Assembly: GCA_905183005.1 (NCBI GenBank) | Contig: CAJJDO010000138.1 | Location: forward strand, 62,001 to 126,000 | DNA length: 64,000 bases | From: Paramecium pentaurelia | Taxonomy: Eukaryota; Ciliophora; Oligohymenophorea; Peniculida; Parameciidae | Reading direction: 5' to 3' | Shown: in pieces, positions 51,876 through 64,000 of the stretch | How the letters are laid out: the number at the start of each line of letters is the position of its first letter | Numbering within the stretch: position 1 is the stretch's first letter | The notes under the pieces: generated by a model | What the model was told of the DNA's origin: nothing | What the model saw: only the letters and a program-made list of their open reading frames with translations | Database searches by the model: none | Program-made: the position numbers and the translations under genes

Positions 51876-54800
51876 TCATTCAAATAATGGACAGGGTTTT
51901 CCAGGTTGTGCATTATTACCTGCTTATTGAACTGGTTTAACATCACTCTTTTAGGCTTCTTTAGAATCAATAATCTAAAGAATATAAAAAAATAAAATTA
52001 CTGCAAATTCTTTAATCTTTAAATCTGTAATTATATACTGAGTAAAATTGTTTAAGAATGCTTCTTCATCAAGAGTAGGATTTGGATTTATGGCATCTGC
52101 TCCTCTTTATTTGTATTCACCCTAAAATTTGATATTAAATTATTACCATAATATAATTACTAAATTATAATTAGGCAGCCATATTTTTACTCTTATTTGT
52201 TTTTATTTAAGTATTGAAATCAAAGCCTGGTTCATTATCAATCAATTGTCTATTCATATAAATTAAGACTTCCTTCTACCAATCAGCAAAATCTTTAGCT
52301 ACAACCAATGAAACCTTGTTAATAACTTCTGGCTTTTTTTACTTCTTAAGAGTTTCTTTGTATTTAGCAATAGCCACTCTCAAAGTACTCATTAAATTTT
52401 AAAGATAATTATATTATCTAAGAATATTTGCATCATAAACATAAGTTCCAACATTAGGTAAGACAAATTTGGTTAATGTCTCTGGATAACCTTAATCTTT
52501 AACAAAAGGATATAAGTATTTTTAATAGCAATATTCAGTTATATGAGGAACTATTGGATTCATTAATGTTAATTGAATTTCAATGTATTTTAATATTAAA
52601 TTTTTATTTGGTCCTTCAGCTTAAACAGCAAGTAAATAATCATCTTTATATCCTTATAAAACATGAAATCCATTTTTGGCTACATCTCTAAATTTCATTT
52701 CTTCATAATTCTAAATAACTTGAATGGCTTAATAATTTATTTAGCTTTCAAAAACATGATCAAAAAATTCAATATTTTTAGATTAAGCTTGAGTACGATA
52801 ATTTTACAATACAGGGAATATCTTTTCAATGTACATTTCAAGTGTAGTCAATTTCAAAATACCAGAATCAGCTAATTTTAATTCATAATTAGCATCATCC
52901 AATAAATCTCCTGCTTCAGCACATCCTAATCTTGTTGCATCAGCTCCATAAGTCTTAATCATATCTTCAACTGTCTTAAAATTTCCTTTAGACTTTGCCA
53001 TCTTATCACCATCAACCAAAATATAACCATTACAGAAATAACCTTTTGGCCATAATTCAGGTTAGTCTTTCCAAACAGCAGCATGATTAAACAATGCAAA
53101 GATTAGATGATTTTTAATTAAATCTTTTCCTGATGATCTCAAATTCATTGGATAATAATACAAGAATTCTTTTCTCATAATATCCAATTATTATTTCATT
53201 TCTGCAGGTACTTATTCACTATCTTTTCCCAAAAACAAATAATCATATACTGGTACTGTCATTTGATTTGCAGTGAATCCAGCAAGTCCTGGGATAGTTC
53301 CATTTAAGTCTCCTTATAAATAATGAGCAACTGTATAATAAGCAAAATAAATGGTTGAATCTGAAAGAGATTCAATCAAATATTACTTATCCCAAGGTAC
53401 TTTTGTACCTAATCCAAAACTACGAGACAATCCCCATTCTCTAATCCAATCTACAGCATCTAATAATTCTTATTTAACTTTTGCATTATAAGTTTCAAAA
53501 TTGTTTTTAACATGTTCCTTAACTCTTTCTTTCCATTCTTAATTATCATATGTGATATACCATTAATCACAATAAGAAACAACACATTCATCACCATTTC
53601 TTGAAATTACAGTATTTTCTGGTTCAAAATAAGGTAAAGCTTCACCACTTTCAATCATATCTTTTCTAACTAATGGTTTAGCATCACAAACTTTCATTCC
53701 TTTATATTTTCCAATAATCATTTTTCCTTCATAAAAACCTGCCTTATAAACTTCTTCTTTTGCTTTTTACAATAAATCTTTATCTTTTAATGATTTAATT
53801 TAGAATTGATCACATGCAGTTAAAGCAGCTAAATCACCATATTTAGGAACATCAATAATTGGAATAGGTTTGAAATCAGCCCATTCAGGTTTAATTTAAT
53901 AAAAATCTGGTTTCTTTTATAAATCTCTTAAAGTAGCCCAATCATCAGGTGCATCACTTGGAACTGATGTAACAACCCCAGTAGCTTTATTCATTTTGAT
54001 TCCAGGCATAGGTAACACATATACTTTTTCATATTGAGTTAAAGGAGCTTTGATTTCCATACCAATTAATTGTGATCCTTTAACTGTAGCTATTTTATTA
54101 AGTTTTTTATCTTCCTTGGTTAAACCTTGATAAGCCATATTTAATGCTGATCTTTCACTACAAATAAAAAATTCATCATTTTTCATTTCAAATACTCCAT
54201 ATTCACCTTCAGGTAATACAAATGTATTAGTTTAACCATACATTGTTTCTGGTCTTAAAGTAGCACATACCAAAAAGATATTTTTTCCTGTTAAGACTGC
54301 ATCTATCAATTCTGGTTTCAATACTCTTTATTTAATTAATGTATATTCTTATGGGTTAACTCCTTCTCCTTCTCTTCTATCATGATCAGCACACAATTAA
54401 CCATCTTAAGTACTAAATATTGAAGGTCTTTATCCAAATTTAACATATCCAGCTTCCTTCAATTTAATTAAATGCCATTCAATAAATGAATTGAAATATG
54501 GATTTTCATCTGTAGTAATAAAACTTCTTCTCCAATCTACTGAGGATCCAAAAGAAATCAAATCTTCTTTACCTAGAGATGGGAAAAAACGAATCCAATG
54601 ATATGGATCAGCAAATTTAGGAATTTCTTCTTCTTTTATATTCATTTAAAGAAGAGATTAATATTAACTTGGTTTTGGTAATTCTTTTCCTTATTACTAA
54701 AATTAACTATTAATTTACTAATAAGTCCAAATCACGTTAAAGTCTTTTAGCAGCAGCACTAATTGGCATTCCAGTGCAATGAAATGCAAATGGCAAAAGT

Positions 54801-55115
54801 ACGTTTTAACCTTAAAGTCTCTTAAATCTTGCAATAAAATCGCACTTGCTAAATGAAAATGAATGACCTAAATGTAATCTACCATTGGCCTAATAGAATA
54901 TTAAAATTTCTTACATAAGGGAATGGAAAAGTCAAGAAAAATTTCTTTCTCTCATCTGGATTTGATTAGAAAGATTAATTGGCTGCCCATTAATCTTAGA
55001 TTGATTATTCAATAGCTCTTAGTTTGTCTCTTCTGGCAAAACTTTGTTTTTGATCCATAAATTAAAATGTGGTTTTTAAAAAATATTATCTAGCTTTTTG
55101 AATTGCAAAAAGCAT
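51876..55115 (-). CDS. LARS1: leucyl-tRNA synthetase, cytosolic type
   Basis: Charges tRNA-Leu with leucine. 1,046 residues after removing four introns (25, 22, 25 and 27 nt), with exact frame. Class I signatures are present: the HIGH motif as ANGRLHLGHSFSFSKCDF (after FPFPY) and the KMSKS loop as KMAKSKGNFKTVEDM. Other family blocks include FHCTGMPISAAAKR, GSSVDWRRSF and TLRPETMYGQTN (editing domain), and a C-terminal VPHITEY. Start choice matters. ATG 55115 adds the 19-residue leader MLFAIQKARQYFLKTTFQF, which is basic and lacks acidic residues, before the second Met (55058) where typical cytosolic enzymes begin. The 5' part is repeated beyond the N at 56095. Confidence 0.93.
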
Positions 55116-56094
55116 TTTAAATAACATAAATTAAAGTATTATAATTCTTTTATTAAATTTCACAACCATAATTCTACGGGATACTAATCACTTTATAAAA
55201 TTTATTTTCCTATACAAATGAATAACATTCCTTATGAAAAATTATTAATAATATTTCAATTATCTTAGGTGTACTATAATTTAGATTCATAAATCCATTA
55301 CTTTTATTCTTTTATAATAAATTTTCTTTTATTAATGGTACTGCTATAATACACAGTTCCATCATTCTATTTTAAGAATTCTATAACATTTAATATATAT
55401 ATATAATCAACTTCCAAGATATTGAGTTAAACCATATGAATTGGCAAAATACTCTGTGACTTTTCTGTTGAAAGCAGCTGGATTGTCTTTGAATGGTATT
55501 AAAGATTTAATAGTCTTCATACTCATCTAATCCAAAACAACAGCAGGATTGTAAGACCATTATTTGATTCGTTCTCCTTATGGTAAATACTTATATTACA
55601 ATCTATCACAATCCATACGTTTATTAAAATGTCCCTAAAATGAAATAATAAATTACTTCTCTTTAGGCATCTACTAATCTGACAATTATAGACATATTTT
55701 TGAGATAAAATACTTTATTATTAGTTACTTAATCTCTAAGATAATCCCAAGTATCTTATTTTTTTATATCTTCAATTACAGCTCTTGGGACTGATCCTCT
55801 AAAAACAGGTAATTGATAACAATTAGACATAACATAATTATCAGGTGAAAACACAGGTAATATAGTCCAACCTACATCAGAGATAGCTCCATCAGGTTTA
55901 GAAAATGGTACTGATTTAATATCTAAAATAATGTTTTGATATCTATTAGCATTTTCTTTGAATTTAAACCAAGCATCATCATATTCAGGAGTATTGATTT
56001 TAGAATCAAAATCATAATTAGAACACATATGTCCTTAAGTAACATCTCTAGGTTCTAGATAAAATGTTCCTGGTTATGATAAGGAATAAAAGAC
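54931..56094. repeat. direct repeat 2, first copy
   Basis: 1,164 bp identical, as far as compared, to 56096-57259. It covers the LeuRS 5' end, the 291-bp spacer and the 3' end of the CCDC17-like gene, and is interpreted as an unmerged contig overlap. Confidence 0.9.
55407..56094 (-). pseudogene. duplicated 3' fragment of the CCDC17-like gene (assembly copy)
   Basis: Encodes the same C-terminal ~200 residues (HMCSNYDFDSKINTPEYDD...) and TGA as 56572-57259, but its upstream part is cut off at the N. After collapse of the repeat this becomes the single true 3' end. Confidence 0.8.
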
Positions 56095-56095
56095 N
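56095..56095. other. ambiguous base N at a contig join
   Basis: Second N in the window. As at 7916, the following sequence restarts more than 1 kb back. Confidence 0.9.
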
Positions 56096-56280
56096 GTCAA
56101 GAAAAATTTCTTTCTCTCATCTGGATTTGATTAGAAAGATTAATTGGCTGCCCATTAATCTTAGATTGATTATTCAATAGCTCTTAGTTTGTCTCTTCTG
56201 GCAAAACTTTGTTTTTGATCCATAAATTAAAATGTGGTTTTTAAAAAATATTATCTAGCTTTTTGAATTGCAAAAAGCAT
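56096..56280 (-). pseudogene. duplicated 5' fragment of the LeuRS gene (assembly copy)
   Basis: Holds the LeuRS start (copy of ATG 55115) and the first ~60 codons, truncated before the HIGH motif. An artefact of the repeated contig end. Confidence 0.8.
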
Positions 56281-57259
56281 TTTAAATAACATAAATTAAA
56301 GTATTATAATTCTTTTATTAAATTTCACAACCATAATTCTACGGGATACTAATCACTTTATAAAATTTATTTTCCTATACAAATGAATAACATTCCTTAT
56401 GAAAAATTATTAATAATATTTCAATTATCTTAGGTGTACTATAATTTAGATTCATAAATCCATTACTTTTATTCTTTTATAATAAATTTTCTTTTATTAA
56501 TGGTACTGCTATAATACACAGTTCCATCATTCTATTTTAAGAATTCTATAACATTTAATATATATATATAATCAACTTCCAAGATATTGAGTTAAACCAT
56601 ATGAATTGGCAAAATACTCTGTGACTTTTCTGTTGAAAGCAGCTGGATTGTCTTTGAATGGTATTAAAGATTTAATAGTCTTCATACTCATCTAATCCAA
56701 AACAACAGCAGGATTGTAAGACCATTATTTGATTCGTTCTCCTTATGGTAAATACTTATATTACAATCTATCACAATCCATACGTTTATTAAAATGTCCC
56801 TAAAATGAAATAATAAATTACTTCTCTTTAGGCATCTACTAATCTGACAATTATAGACATATTTTTGAGATAAAATACTTTATTATTAGTTACTTAATCT
56901 CTAAGATAATCCCAAGTATCTTATTTTTTTATATCTTCAATTACAGCTCTTGGGACTGATCCTCTAAAAACAGGTAATTGATAACAATTAGACATAACAT
57001 AATTATCAGGTGAAAACACAGGTAATATAGTCCAACCTACATCAGAGATAGCTCCATCAGGTTTAGAAAATGGTACTGATTTAATATCTAAAATAATGTT
57101 TTGATATCTATTAGCATTTTCTTTGAATTTAAACCAAGCATCATCATATTCAGGAGTATTGATTTTAGAATCAAAATCATAATTAGAACACATATGTCCT
57201 TAAGTAACATCTCTAGGTTCTAGATAAAATGTTCCTGGTTATGATAAGGAATAAAAGAC
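56096..57259. repeat. direct repeat 2, second copy
   Basis: Copy of 54931-56094 at an offset of 1,165. Unique sequence (the rest of the CCDC17-like gene) resumes at 57260. Confidence 0.9.
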
Positions 57260-60200
57260 TACATACATGTGTGATTGATTAACAACATTATGCAATCCAT
57301 CAACAGTTAATTTAAATCCTGCTTGTGGTCTATATTTGGCAAAATACATCATATCAATCATGAATGTATCATGAGTTAATGATATACGGTTGTCCAAATA
57401 ATTAATTATTTCATTATCTTTATATTATCTATTAATTTATTCTCCTTTTATTAGTAAATAAGCAGCTTCTCGAACACTTATATCAGGTCTGATAGTTCTT
57501 TAAGCAAATAATTCATTTTCTGATTCAGTGATAGGAGCTAACTCAGTGTTGTAAGCACCTGCTCCATATTAAGGACGAGGTCTCATTATATTTCTAGCTA
57601 TTTGATCTTTTAAGCTAGGAAATTCTTTGATGGATAAGGCTCTTTTGCCATCTTCACTTAAAGGTGCTTTATACATTCTGACCAACACAGTACAACATGG
57701 AGATCGTTCATGAGAGTAACTAAATTTTCAAGAATATTATTTACATTTTTTTCATATCAAATGGTGGTGTTCTGTCCAACTATTAACTAAATAATGGTAT
57801 CTGATATGCTCCAGAATAAACTACATAATTATCTTCATTTGAATCTTCAGGTTATGATTTGGTACCAGGATTCAAAAATAGATTAATAGCAGCATAACCA
57901 ACAATTCTGTTATCATTAGTACTTTTGTCTACTGTTACAACAGTAATCAATGCAATGGCAGTTGGATCAAATTTTTCTTTTCTTAATTCTCTTCTAAAAT
58001 AGAATGTTGGATTATAGGCCATACTATTAAGATCAGGAGCTGCAGTTTCAGCTTCAAATAATTTTTCATATCTTCTATTATAAACTTCCATGTACATTTT
58101 ACAAGCTGTAACTTTATCAGGTAAGAATCTTAATCCATCTATATAAAAATCTATACCATGTCTTCTTTCAAATTATTCATTTATCCATTATTACTAAAAA
58201 TTTGGTATATATGGACTATTATCTAATGGTATATCTTTAATCTCCTCTAATTTTGGTTTCTTATGTTTATTCTTCATCTATTTTTTAAATTCTTCTATAT
58301 CTTTTTCTGTATATGAAAATTTATGCAAAGCAAAGTCAATTACTTCATCCATTTCTTATACTTTAGTAGGATCTATAGGTGGACGTCTTAAAGGAGGTTT
58401 AAATAATTTCATTTTGAATCTTCCAGTCAAAAGACTGCCATCTTCTTAAGTTAATTTGAGAAATTGCCATCCCTTTAAATCAAATTCTAAACCTGCATAA
58501 TTCTTTTGAGTTTCATTTAATATTGATTCCTACAATTCAACTGGTTCTGGTTTTTCTACTACCTACAATCCAATATATAAGTCCTTCTTGTTTTTCTTAG
58601 TCATTGCATATAAATTTCTAAATACTCTATATTCCTCTTAGAATACTATATCCTGACCTGATGCTTTATTATTCATTCCATCATATTCTACATTAGGTTT
58701 GTGTAAAGGTATAATATATTATTCATTTTATAAAACTTGTCTATTCTTTTGATCTAATGGATTATGTATAGATGTATTAAATGCAACTGGTAATCCATTA
58801 GCATCCAAAACTAAATTTCCTTCCTCAAATAATCCTGCCATAACTCTTAAATGAGACCTAGCTTAATGATTATCAACTCTATAAATGATCAATCTCAATC
58901 CTTATTATTTTCCATCATCTTCAATCGGAGGTTCTTCCTATCTAACCCCATATTTTTACATAGGAGGTGGTTATCCAGTTATCTCATATTCTTCCATATT
59001 AGATTTACCTCCTGCTCCCTAACCCATCAATTAACTCTCTTCTATAATCTCCTCAATCATTTTATATCCTCTGCCCCCATATCTAGTTTCATAGCTTTCT
59101 TCCATTCCTCTCATATTTTTAACCTTCTCTCTCTTTCCAAATAATCCTCTCAAATGGATATAAGGTACAATATATTCATGTTGAGTTTATTCAGGATAAA
59201 TAGTTTTTACTTCTCCATAATCTTTATCATTTGGATAACCTATTCTAAAATAAACCCAACAATTAGGAATTGGTTCCAAGTTCTATATTTCTTCAACAGT
59301 AATCTCTGGACTTGTAGGTCCATAATAAACAGGACATTTAAATTTTCCTCTCTTTAATTATTTATTATGATCAAATAGATCCACTTGAGTCCATCCATAA
59401 GTTTCAGTTCTACCTACATTATCTTCAACTCTTTTGCTGAAAGGAATTTAAACTTCCATAATCATCAGAGTATCTGGATGTGCAGGTACTTCAAAAACTT
59501 AATGAGCATCACCAAAAATGCATCTATTATGATTTTAATTTTCTGTTTCACTTTCTCTTGGTTCAACTAATCTTGGCTAACAAATTACTTATTATCCATT
59601 ATAAACACCGAATACAACTTAACTGTAATTACTCCTTCTAGGTAATCCTAATGTATAATCCCAATGAACTACAAATCCCTCACTTTAATTGTATTATTGC
59701 ATCTACTATCTTTTCTAAGTATTATCTTTTCTTAATCTATTCTCTATTATAAATTTCTTATTATCATCTACCCATTTCTCATTCTCCCATTATCTATCAT
59801 CCTCTCTCCTTTCCATCTCAAATTCTCTTCTTGCATCCTATAAACGTTACTCCTAAACAATCTTCTCTATTTCAGCCCTCATTGTAGATAATTCCTTATA
59901 TTACTCAACCTTAAATCTATACAATTCTGTCCCCACAGGAATCCTAGAAATTACTCTAAGACTATCAATTTCTTAAGCCTATAAACTCATTAATACTCTC
60001 TCCTCTTCGGTTAAATCAACACCTCTTACTTCATTCATCAAAAAAAACTCATTTTTTCTATTGAAAATGCTCCATGGATCCTTCATTTTTTTACCTTCCT
60101 AATTCAATGCTAATTAATTCAAAGCAAATTGTCCAAATGCTGTTGGTCCTTACTATTATGATTATTATTGCATTATTGGATTGTAAGCAGGCATCATTTA

Positions 60201-61691
60201 TGGTTAAGCAAATTAATTATATTGCATCATTGGATTATTTAGAAATTATGGTACTTATGGTTATTATTATTAAGGTAACATTTAAAATTAATTATTTTGA
60301 AATTAAGGTATGGGAACACCCCAAGCATTTTTTAAGACTTCAATTTATTATTATTATTATTATTATTATTAAAGTTATTAATTAACATCAGGAAAACTCT
60401 AAATAGTTTATTAGGGTTATAATCTAGTAGCAGGTGCTCTATTGACTTATGAAGAAGGTTATCTCTTAACTTAACTCATATTGACACTCTATGACAAACT
60501 TTAATCCATCATACTATTTGCATGTTATTCAATTCCTTATCTAAATGCTTAAAGTTCTCCCTGAGTTTGAGGATTTCTAGATCTATACATATCAACAGCC
60601 TATTATCCAACAGTTGCTCTTTATCCATAAGCCTCATCTCCATCAAATGGCATAAATTCAGGTTTCTATTGTTTCAATTGATTTATTCTTTGTTATTATT
60701 CTACAAATCTTCCATCATGTAATTTAGCATTAAAATTCTCCATTTATTTCATATCACCTAAAATATTCTTTGCATTAGCCACTAAATTCATAGTACCTCC
60801 TCTTTATGCAGCTTTCAAATCACCATTTCGTAATTTATCCAAATTGTCCATAATTCTTAATCGTTCTCCTTCTAATTATTCTCTTTTTAATTTTAATTTT
60901 GCAACATTATCAGATCTTTCTTATATTAGATCTTCATTCAATTTTGTATTATTTTTTTATTTTAATTACATACCTTCAATAACATTATTTATTTTTGATA
61001 CTTCTTCTTATCTCATTTAATCAAGCATTCTTGTATTCTATTCCATTGATTCAATATCTTTAATAAGTTCATTTTCTTTCATTCTAAGAGCTTCCCTCTC
61101 AGCAATAAGTTTCTCTAATTCTCTTTTCCTCTCTTATTCAATAGCTGTTAATTTAGCTTTCTCTAAATCCATTAAAGCTCTTCTAATTTCATCCTTTTCA
61201 ATTCTAGCTCTTATTTCTTTCTCTTTTTTTTATTCAACTTCATGTAACAATTCTTCAAATGCTTATCTATCATCATCTCTTTTCATTTTAATTTATTGTC
61301 TATCATTTTTTAATTTATTTAATTCATCTTCCATTTCATCTTCTCTTCTTTTTTAAGCCATTCTATTTAATCTTTTGAATTCATCATCTTATTATTTAAT
61401 TTAATCTTTCATAGATTCTAAAGATAATTGATTCTTTTGTTATTAACCTTATGGAGGTCTGCCAGTCTCAATTATTTCTCTTGCACCAGGAACATTGCTC
61501 TTTTTTAAATTCAATAATTCTCTTTAATATTTTTCTTCTAATTTATTTTAAGACCCATAATCCGAACCCACACAAAACTAATCTATTAGATAATTAATAT
61601 TTACCTTCTTTACATGGTTCTCCAATTATTATCTTGTCTCAAATTTCATCTTACAAGCTAAACATTCATTAAAAAGTGTATTCTCAGACAT
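56572..61691 (-). CDS. CCDC17: CCDC17-like protein: zinc knuckle, coiled coil, repeated C2-like modules
   Basis: About 1,690 residues, much longer than animal CCDC17 (~620). The N-terminus matches the CCDC17 zinc site: CLACKMKFETRQQLENHV, then KKFC after an intron, like CRSCDMVF...H...RFC. A long coiled coil follows (rich in Glu, Arg and Lys), then a Gln/Pro/Met-rich linker with short TAA-coded polyQ. A C2-like module (VVHWDYTLGLP...FEVPAHPDTLMIMEVQ...YGWTQVDLFD) corresponds to the CCDC17 C-terminal domain. Similar blocks recur downstream: an ALITVVTVDKST...IVGYAAINLF stretch and VGWTILPVFSPDNYVMSN...PVFRGS near the end, so the module seems repeated. CCDC17 is associated with cilia in animals; the role here is inference. 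Exon structure is only partly resolved. Confidence 0.75.
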
Positions 61692-61760
61692 GTAATTTAA
61701 AAAGTAAAAATTATTATATTATTTTAAAATAAACAATAAACAAAATCCTTTTGTTACAAA

Positions 61761-63318
61761 TCATAATTACTTTTCGTAGTAAAGAGTTGTAGTGATATTA
61801 TTAATTGGTGTTGAATGAAATTCCAATACCTCCTTTACAAGATCTTTATATAACCCTATTATCATTACCATCAGATTGATTATGAAAATTATGAATAATC
61901 TACATCACAGAACTTCTAGCTGAAGGTGGATGCATTTCCATAGAATCTATTGATTTATCCTCAACAAAATAATCCCTTCTTCTTTCATGATAAGTTGTCC
62001 ATAGAATCATTAAACATCCAACACTTGGACAATACATCAAACAATAATATCCTAAATTTGGTGAAATCGAAGATAAATATCCATATACTATAGGAGCTGG
62101 TAAATATCCAAATAAATTCACATAAGTAGTAGTATTGGAATTGGCAAATGATCGCATTCCTTAATTTACTGATGATAATACTATCCCTAAAAGTTACTTA
62201 TGCATTATACCAGTCATGATTGGTACTAAAGCACCTCCAAAAAATAGTAATAACCAAATAAATCCTGTAATTGCCCATAAATTAGAGGTGATCGTTACAC
62301 AAATAGAAGCTAAGGATCCCAATACAGCTGCAATACATGTGATATAGTAAGCATTTTTAGAATCATATCCTCCATAATGTTAAGTTACTAATCCTCCTAC
62401 AAATAATATTAAATTAATTGTCTACCTAATACACATCCAAGAGTAGGACCTGTAATTGAATCTAAACTAAAAAGTGTATTCACTAGACCTTAATTAAAAC
62501 ACAAGACTGTAACTAAATAATTAGATATCCAAAATTATATTCCTGTTACTGAAAAGTATAACATCCCCAAAACTATTGTCATTACAACATATGATCTAGA
62601 TTATAAAGTTAATTTTATTAATTAGAAATAAGGCATCTTTTCATAAGTCTTATTACTGTCCTTTACATAGGGTCTCACATCTATGTTTTACTGAGGTTAT
62701 CTGGAAATCAATACAATACTAGGTACAAGTACACCAATTTATAAATAAAATGCCCATCGCCACTTTTTATAATTTCTCAATTATATTACATTCCATTATG
62801 CTGCTATCACACTAGCCAATACATATCCTACAAATACTCCAAAAGGTACTCCACCTTATAGAATAGTTAACCATACTGTTTTGCTATCTTAACCAAAAGT
62901 GTCTACCCAAACAGGGAAATAAACTATTAATGGAGCTTGAGCTGCTCCAGTTATGAATCGACTTAAATAATAAGGCCATGCAGTATCAAATTGTAGTGTA
63001 AACACAAAAAGACTCAAAATCATAGTAATCATACTGATTTCAATAACTCTTAGTGGATTGTATTTCAAAAAGATAAAGGAAGCCATAAATCCCATAACAA
63101 CAGTGCCTGCATATACTAAAGATCCCAATACTCCTAATTCTTAATTTGATAATTTCAGTGTGCTTTGTATTTGAACACTTGCTTAACATTTTAAATTTTA
63201 ATTAAAAACCTGCAGGAATTATTCCATGATCAAGACTCACAAGTAAATTAGTGATGGAAATTAATACAAAAACTCTATATGCATCTGGTATTGCCTATTA
63301 TTTTTAAACATCTTTCAT
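61761..63318 (-). CDS. major facilitator superfamily transporter, Spinster-like
   Basis: 491 residues with three introns (28, 29 and 25 nt); the spliced length is exact. About ten to twelve hydrophobic segments alternate with short loops. The first half shows LLVSLDHGIIPAASVQIQ, then LGVLGSLVYAGTVVMGFMAS and YYLSRFITGAAQAPLIVYFP, the TM1/TM2/TM4 pattern of Spinster-like MFS proteins, with a Gly/Ala-rich TM4. Spinster proteins export lipids or sugars across lysosomal and plasma membranes; the substrate here is unknown. The tail is Ser-rich and ends LEFHSTPINNITTTLYYEKQ plus Leu. Without its last intron the frame would run into the start of the CCDC17-like gene, 70 bp away. Confidence 0.82.
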
Positions 63319-64000
63319 TAAATATATATATATTAATAAAAATCTATCCCTCAAATTCTCAATAATTAATAATTATTAAACAGGTCTAAATTATTTTCAA
63401 AGAAACTTTTTTGAAATTTTGAATTTCTGGAAAGGCAAAATAATTAATATTATTATTGGTAATAAGGAGAATGTCAAAAAAATAGATATTTTATATAAAA
63501 TATAATTATTCCTTTGTTAAGAAACCCTCAAGTAGTATTCTAAATATTAAAATCTTACAATTTTATATTGAATTATTGAATCTTCCTAAATTTATTGAAT
63601 TAGACTATCATATGTTCTGATTTCAAGTAGTAACAAAAAATGGTCTTAAATTAATTCTGACTTAGACGAATAGTATGTGATGCAATGTGTATACAATATA
63701 ATATTTATGTCATAGCTTTTCTTATGCATCAATTCTTATATGCAGATGATTAATCTCATAATATGATATCTTGTAAAGTAAATCAATTTATTTACTTCAA
63801 ATTCTCATAGGCCTAAAAATATATGTCTATTCAAATTCTTCCACAAATTAAATAGGTTATTGTTATTAGAAGTTTATGATAAAAGTTTCTTTATCATATT
63901 TTACTTTTTTTTAATTAATTAAAAAATAAATGAAATTCAAAACATCACATGATATTAATGGATTCAAAATAGTTTTAGAATACCAATAATTTTTAGTTAA
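63319..64000. other. right-edge stretch without a recognised gene
   Basis: About 680 bp, AT-rich. A short plus-strand ORF near 63725 (MHQFLYADDQSHNM...) may be an exon of a gene continuing past the window, but nothing is recognisable. Confidence 0.4.

Noticed and set aside
58851..59570. Plus-strand ORFs of 60-97 codons
   Set aside because: They lie antisense to the well-supported CCDC17-like gene and have no protein-like features.

Overview
The window looks like macronuclear DNA of a ciliate, most probably Paramecium or a close relative. It is very AT-rich. Nearly every conserved protein reads through in-frame TAA and TAG (glutamine) and ends at TGA. Genes are interrupted by tiny GT...AG introns of about 20-32 nt and packed tightly, sometimes only 26-60 bp apart. 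Standard-code ORFs are therefore mostly fragments, so coordinates here come from re-reading the sequence with TGA as the only stop and removing the short introns. For most multi-exon genes the spliced length is an exact multiple of three, which supports the models. No rRNA, tRNA, CRISPR array or transposon was recognised.

Layout. 1-4019 (+) is the 3' part of a large type I membrane protein. 4046-7687 (-) is an RCC1-repeat protein with a coiled-coil tail. 9341-11314 (-) is a B-box/polyglutamine/CHY-type zinc protein. 11426-15742 (-) is the ciliary transport protein IFT144/WDR19. 15828-18467 (-) is a secreted acidic-tailed protein. 18631-19215 (-) is a small B-box-like membrane protein. 19272-20669 (+) is an EF-hand-like protein. 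20861-21470 (+) is a NOT2/3/5-domain protein, overlapping by 4 bp a B-box + PHR-domain protein (21467-22631). 23224-23999 (+) is a VAP-type MSP-domain protein. 25257-26071 (+) is a three-repeat Myb protein.

26539-42022 is mostly a cluster of very large single-pass membrane proteins: one on the minus strand, a decayed relic, then two on the plus strand. The gene at the window's left edge is a clear paralogue. Beyond it lie a DENN-domain Rab regulator (42333-45306, -), a coiled-coil protein (45550-46296, +), a ZC2HC1-type zinc protein (47543-49147, -), a MAP2K-like kinase (49515-50465, +), a small hypothetical protein (50509-51032, +), leucyl-tRNA synthetase (51876-55115, -), a long CCDC17-like protein (56572-61691, -) and a Spinster-like MFS transporter (61761-63318, -).

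The genes do not form a pathway. Some share a ciliary theme (IFT144, CCDC17-like). Two single-N positions (7916 and 56095) are each flanked by long perfect direct repeats (1010 and 1164 bp). These look like unmerged contig overlaps and create false partial gene copies.

The most notable items are the membrane-protein cluster with its relic, the 4-bp overlap of two co-oriented genes, the B-box/polyQ/CHY architecture, the repeated C2-like module in the CCDC17-like protein, and a possible mitochondrial presequence on a cytosolic-type LeuRS. I saw no clear new multi-gene system.
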